Source of the DNA: Argopecten irradians
Lineage: Eukaryota; Mollusca; Bivalvia; Pectinida; Pectinidae
Assembly (NCBI RefSeq): GCF_041381155.1
Contig: NC_091144.1
Coordinates: 30,250,980 to 30,314,979 of the forward strand
DNA: 64,000 bases
Direction of reading: 5' to 3'
The notes under the pieces were generated by a model, which was not told the origin of the DNA, ran no database searches, and saw only the letters and a program-made list of their open reading frames with translations. The translations under genes and the position numbers were made by a program. The stretch's first letter is position 1, and each line of letters opens with the position of its first letter. Shown piece after piece: positions 59,776-64,000 of the stretch.

Positions 59776-60306
59776 TGTTTGTTTGTTTGTTTGATTTATT
59801 AACGTCCTATTAACAGCTATGGTCATGTAAGGACGGCCTCCCATGTATGCGGTGTGCTGCGTGTATGTTGTGCGAGGTGAGTGTACTGGGAGACTGCGGT
59901 ATGTTCGTGTTGTGTCTTCTTATATAGTGGAACTGTTGCCCTTTTTATAGTGCTATATCACTGAAGCATGCCGCCGAAGACACCAAGCAACACACCCCAC
60001 CCGGTCACATTATACTGACAACGGGCGAACCAGTCGTCCCACTCCCTGTATGCTGAACGCTAAGCAGGAGCAGAAACTACCACTTTTATAGACTTTGGTG
60101 TGTCTCGGCCAGGGGACAGGACCCAGAGCCTTCCTCACAGGGGCAAACGCTCAACTCAAGGCCAAAAGTGAGGCGGTGCCAAGGGAGGCATTAGGAAAGA
60201 TAAAGTCAGTTAGGAAGAAGAGAAAAGATAAGATCCTAAATTTAGTCGCCTTTTACGATCATGAAATAGGGGCAGCAGGTACAATTCTAACGCCCTACCT
60301 GCAGGG
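59776..60306 (-). mobile_element. dispersed repeat family E, copy 2 (longest)
   Basis: Reverse orientation relative to copy 1. It starts TGTTTGTTTGTTTGATTTAT, includes CGGACATAGC-type and GGACGGCCTCCCATGTATGC sequence, and extends beyond copy 1 through GGGGACAGGACCCAGAGCC to TCGCCTTTTACGATCATGA and CCTACCTGCAGGGCC. Open frames inside are chance. Confidence 0.82.
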
Positions 60307-60782
60307 CCACTCTTGCTACAAAAGTAGCTGCTATTCAACATACAACAGTGAATATCTAGACACAAACTGCAGCTACTGCTATTCTTAGAGCCAGTGGAAA
60401 TAAAAAAGACAATTTAATCCAATGAATATAAGGTTTATAACATAGTTATCCTTCCTTACCATCTTTGAATTTGTTACTGAACTAATTCTACAAGACAAGT
60501 TATCGACTTTAACGACATTTTGAATTTCTTTCAATAGTATGACTAAATCTATAACTTAACAGATGATTGAGTACGATATTGACTGATAATTCATTTTTGC
60601 TTGTTACGAGCATTTTCATTGGCTTAAAAATTTACTTTATCAGCCCATAAAGGAAAAAATGGCGTCGCCGTTTGTAACGTCGCTTCTGATTGGCTGAGAT
60701 GACGGCGTAATAATTTCATAGACAAAAGAGTCCCAAAATGAATTTTAAATGTTGAAGAGATTATCTTTAGTAAATTGAATTA

Positions 60783-60920
60783 TAAGGATTAATTTGAATA
60801 GATTTTTTATGTTATGGAGATATAACACAAAAATCTGAGTGTACTCTCATCATAAACCAAGAGTACATGACATAAGAGTATATCTCCATAACATAAAAAA
60901 TCTATTCAAGTTAATCCTTA
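60783..60920. mobile_element. hairpin MITE
   Basis: TAAGGATTAATTTGAATAGA, TTTTTTATGTTATGGAGATA on the left are matched in reverse by TATCTCCATAACATAAAAAA, TCTATTCAAGTTAATCCTTA on the right. Arms are about 45 bp with a ~45-bp loop. The arms differ at only one or two positions, so the element is young. Confidence 0.82.
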
Positions 60921-61159
60921 ATAATTGTTATATTAACGTAGATCGTAGCGTACGGTAACTGACGACTAACCATGCACATTTGTAGGCAATGTTCTATAAA
61001 CTTGTAAAATACCTGTCAGATCGAGTCTCTATTTTTTCTCGCAATATAATATTTTCTGCAACAGACAGAAGAACCTACATGACAATTATAATATTTTTTT
61101 TATTCAGTTGATTGATTGATAAGGTTTAACTGCCTGCTAGCAGTCAGTCTTTGTATGTC

Positions 61160-61560
61160 GCGTGTCTGTTTGTTTGTTTGATTGAATAACGTCCGATTAA
61201 CAGCAAGGGAGGTGCAAGGACTGCCTCCCATGTAGGCGGTGTGTTGTGCGGAAGGAGTACGGGTGTGTGTTTTGGGAGACTGCGGTATATTCCTGTTGTG
61301 TGTACTTGTATAGTTGCCCTTTTTATAGTGCTTTATCACTGAAGCATTACACCGAATATACCAAGCAATATACCCAAACCGATCACATTTAATGACAACA
61401 GGCGAACCAGTCGCGTGTCGGTATTCATTAAGTCGCGTTTTGAATGTATCATCGTGGGGAGGTATATTCGTGTTTTGTAGTGCTTTATCACTGAAACCTG
61501 CACCACAGACACAAAACTCGGCCACTCTATACTGACACCTGCCAACCAGTCGTCCTATTT
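61160..61560 (-). mobile_element. dispersed repeat family E, copy 3 (diverged)
   Basis: TGTTTGTTTGTTTGATTGAA, TAACGTCCGATTAACAGCAA and TTTTTATAGTGCTTTATCAC mark it. It has an internal partial duplication (TAGTGCTTTATCACTGAA occurs twice). Confidence 0.75.
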
Positions 61561-61732
61561 CCTTTATGTTGAGTATAAAGCAGGATAAGAGTAAACATTA
61601 ATGTTTCTTTAAAACATAAATAACATCAGAAAATATATACCGATGGCCTAAAATGAGCTCACAACACCAAACATATGCAAGATTTATTGCGTAATAGATG
61701 ATAACAGTGGAGAGTACATATATAAGTAATTT

Positions 61733-61984
61733 CACTGTTTTGCCGTCTGGCGCAGTGATAGTCAACTACTGCCTGGTAATTAGGACAACAGCGGGAAACA
61801 TAAGAAGACCCGTGTTATAAAAATAAACATTTTATTTACCTTTATTAAATTGTCCAAAATGTCATGATACGTGTAGTACTAACGGTAAGTTAATAACTTT
61901 TGTTACTCTACAAAAGTATCGATCTGGTTTTACATTCCCATTTTAAAAATTAAAGGCCCTTTACGAGAGGTAGTGGGCTTTTAA
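61733..61984. mobile_element. TIR element, family D, copy 3 (reverse, internal deletion)
   Basis: CTGTTTTGCCGTCTGGCGCA, GGGAAACATAAGAAGACCCG and the end AGGTAGTGGGCTTTTA are the reverse complement of parts of 32723-33130. One end is missing. Confidence 0.75.
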
Positions 61985-62004
61985 GGCTAAACTTGAGGCG
62001 ATGT

Positions 62005-62255
62005 CATGTTTTGGAATGTGACCGGGTGGGGTGTGTTGCTTGGTGTCTTCGGCGGCATGCTTCAGTGATGTAGCACTGTAAAAAGGGCAACAGTTCCACT
62101 ATACAAGAAGACACAATATGAATATACTGCAGTCTCCAAAACCCGCACCTCGCACAACATACACGCAGCACACCGCATGCATGGGAGGCCGTCCTTACAT
62201 GACCATAGCTGTTAATAGGACGTTAATTAATCAAACAAACAAACAGACAAAGGAA
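62005..62255 (+). mobile_element. dispersed repeat family E, copy 4
   Basis: AATGTGACCGGGTGGGGTGT through GGCGGCATGCTTCAGTGATG to GGACGTTAATTAATCAAACA. Close in sequence to copies 1 and 2. Confidence 0.82.
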
Positions 62256-62556
62256 AAACATATGCCAAGTAAGTCGAATTCTCACGATCAAGCAATGGGC
62301 ACAACATATACTATTTCAACGCATACATGCAGGACAGTTGTGTACGACTCAATAGTATAAATGTATTTAGTAAACCGTTCCCTGCCTGATATTAGTCCCA
62401 TAGGATTCATAAAAAAAGTTAAAGTGTCATAAAATTGTTTTTAGTCATGGCATCTATGATATTTCTTTTAAGTGTGCTTTTTCTGTGTTTAACGATATAC
62501 AAATATCGCATGGGACTTTGTTAAACTGAAGTTGAATACAGCACAAGAAACAAAAA

Positions 62557-63667
62557 CACGAGGCCCAGAGGGCCTGTATCGCTCACCTGGTTTGTAATGC
62601 CAAGTAATGTTCTAAATACAGGTTCATTGTTTCTTTTCTGAAGGAATTCGAATATTTACCTCTAATTCCCCTATTGGGCCCCACCACTCCTGCCCCCGGG
62701 GGGTCAGAGCCAAAATTTATACAAGTTCTGTTCCCCTTCCCCAAGGATGTTTGTGGCCAAATTTGGTCACCATCCATGCAAAACTCTAGGACAAGTAGCG
62801 ATTTATAGGATTGACCTCTATTTCCCCTATTGGGCCCCACCCCTCCTGCCCCCGGGGGGTCAGAGCCAAAATTTATACAAGTTCTGTTCCCCTTCCCCCA
62901 AGGATGTTTGTGGCCAAATTTGGTCACAATGCATGCAGAACTCTAGGACAAGTAGCGATTTATAGGATTTACCTCTATTTCCCCTATTGGGCCCCGCCCC
63001 TCCTGCCCCCGGGGGGTCAGAGCCAAAATTTATACAAGTTCTGTTCCCCTTCCCCCAAGGATGTTTGTGGCCAAATTTGGTTACAATGCATGCAGAACTC
63101 TAGGATAAGTAGCGATTTATAGGATTTATCTCTATTTCCCCTATTGGGCCCCACCCCTCCTGCCCCCGGGGGGTCAGAGCCAATCTTTATAAAAATTCTG
63201 TTCCCCTTCTCCCATGGGTGTTTGTGGCTAAATTTGGTCACCATCCATGCAGAACACTAGGACAAGCAGCGATTTATAGGATTTACCTCTATTTCCCCTA
63301 TTGGGCCCCACCCTCCTGCCCCCGGGGGTCAGAGCCAAAATTTATACAAGCTCTGTTCCCCTTCCCCCAAGGAGGTTTGTGGCCAAATTTGGTTACATTC
63401 CATGCAGAACTCTAGGACAAGTAGCGATTTATAGGATTGACCTCTATTTCCCCTATTGGGCCCCGCCCCTCCTGCCCCCGGGGGGTCAGAGCCAAAATTT
63501 ATACAAGTTCTGTTCCCCTTCCCCCAAGGATGTTTGTGGCCAAATTTGGTTACAATACATGTAGAACTCTATGACTGTTAGCGATTTAAAGGAAATGTTG
63601 ACGGACGGACGGACGACGGACGCCGCGCCATGACATAAGCTCACCGGCCCTTCGGGCCAGGTGAGCT
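62557..63667 (+). mobile_element. pearl/HINE-like non-autonomous element with six core repeats
   Basis: 5' end GAGGCCCAGAGGGCCTGTAT plus CGCTCACCTGG. Six ~157-bp cores are marked by CCTCTATTTCCCCTATTGGG at about 62657, 62816, 62974, 63129, 63286 and 63444. Then come GACGGACGGACGGACGACGG and a 3' palindrome CGGCCCTTCGGGCCAGGTGA. The terminal GCTCACCTGG and CCAGGTGAGC are inverted. The palindromic ends, tandem cores and tetranucleotide run fit Helentron-derived pearl/HINE elements of bivalves. It has no coding capacity; long open frames inside are periodic artefacts. Confidence 0.85.
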
Positions 63668-64000
63668 AAAAAACGATTTGTATGCGTGATTTTGTGCATG
63701 TACTACTGTCTGAATTCGCATTTTATTTCGTTTACATAAACACTAAATACATGTATGTTTAGTTACGTTTTGTTTTTAAAAATAACGTGCTACATGACCT
63801 TTTTGATATGATATGGGGTACACTGAAGTTATTATAAAGGTTTACATTACACAAATACACACGTTTGCTTTAGATAAGTTGTTTCTCTGAGCACTGACAA
63901 AATATTTCTAATGATAATGGGACTGACAACGTTATTTAAATTGGAACGAAGTCACGGTCATAAAGTCGTGATGACACAAGAGATCGCTGAACAAAGGTCT
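63668..64000. other. unannotated end of window
   Basis: AT-rich DNA in which I see no gene or repeat. Confidence 0.4.

Noticed and set aside
60095..60388. 97-codon frame upstream of the oxygenase gene
   Set aside because: It is inside family E copy 2 and repeats its sequence, with no known domain.
61100..61525. 141-codon minus-strand frame
   Set aside because: It lies almost wholly within the dispersed family E repeat and reflects the repeat, not a gene.
62583..63564. several overlapping frames of 65-114 codons with repeating peptides
   Set aside because: They are periodic translations of the ~157-bp cores on both strands.

Overview
The window is eukaryotic nuclear DNA. It is AT-rich, has short exons with GT/AG introns, and is crowded with small palindromic transposons. 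The repeat families point to a bivalve mollusc: dispersed elements with 'GAGGCCCAGAGGGCC...CTCACCTGG' ends, tandem ~157-bp cores and an ACGG microsatellite resemble the pearl/HINE Helentron-like elements described from oysters and scallops. The species cannot be named from this sequence.

Layout. (1) 1-15093, + strand: the 3' part of a hillarin/kyphoscoliosis-peptidase (KY)-like gene. Eight coding exons (6926-15093) encode 1,232 residues in two KY modules joined by a Pro/Gln-rich linker. The 5' end was not found. A 49-bp minisatellite of ~2.1 kb (3745-5890) lies just upstream of the first recognised exon. (2) 15094-22543: 3' flank and intergenic DNA, no gene recognised. (3) 22544-31997, + strand: a complete UVSSA gene in 14 coding exons (862 aa), with the p62-binding F-x-x-V motif and the C-x9-C-x7-C-x2-H zinc finger. 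(4) 31998-35379: convergent intergenic DNA with a hairpin element, a TIR element and a tRNA-derived SINE. (5) 52829-35380, - strand: a complete enolase-4-like gene (ENO4) in 15 coding exons (610 aa), two of them microexons (18 and 21 nt). One of its 5' splice sites is embedded in, and multiplied by, a 42-bp minisatellite. (6) 52830-58472: repeat-dominated, including a 954-bp TIR element with a 5-bp target duplication and a tandem-core element split by a younger insertion. (7) 59462-58473, - strand: a 329-aa isopenicillin-N-synthase-like 2-oxoglutarate/Fe(II) oxygenase with an uninterrupted reading frame. (8) 59520-64000: more dispersed repeats and a six-core pearl/HINE-like element.

The four genes are functionally unrelated (cytoskeletal/muscle scaffold-type protein, transcription-coupled repair, enolase-like protein, small-molecule oxygenase), and no operon-like logic applies. 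I found no clearly new multi-gene system. The most notable signals are: the ENO4 minisatellite that makes nine copies of a 5' splice site; two KY domains that both have Tyr where a catalytic Cys is expected; an ENO4 that has lost several enolase active-site residues; and the nested tandem-core mobile elements. All exon boundaries were read by eye from GT/AG signals and phase agreement. The three multi-exon gene models each join with consistent phase.
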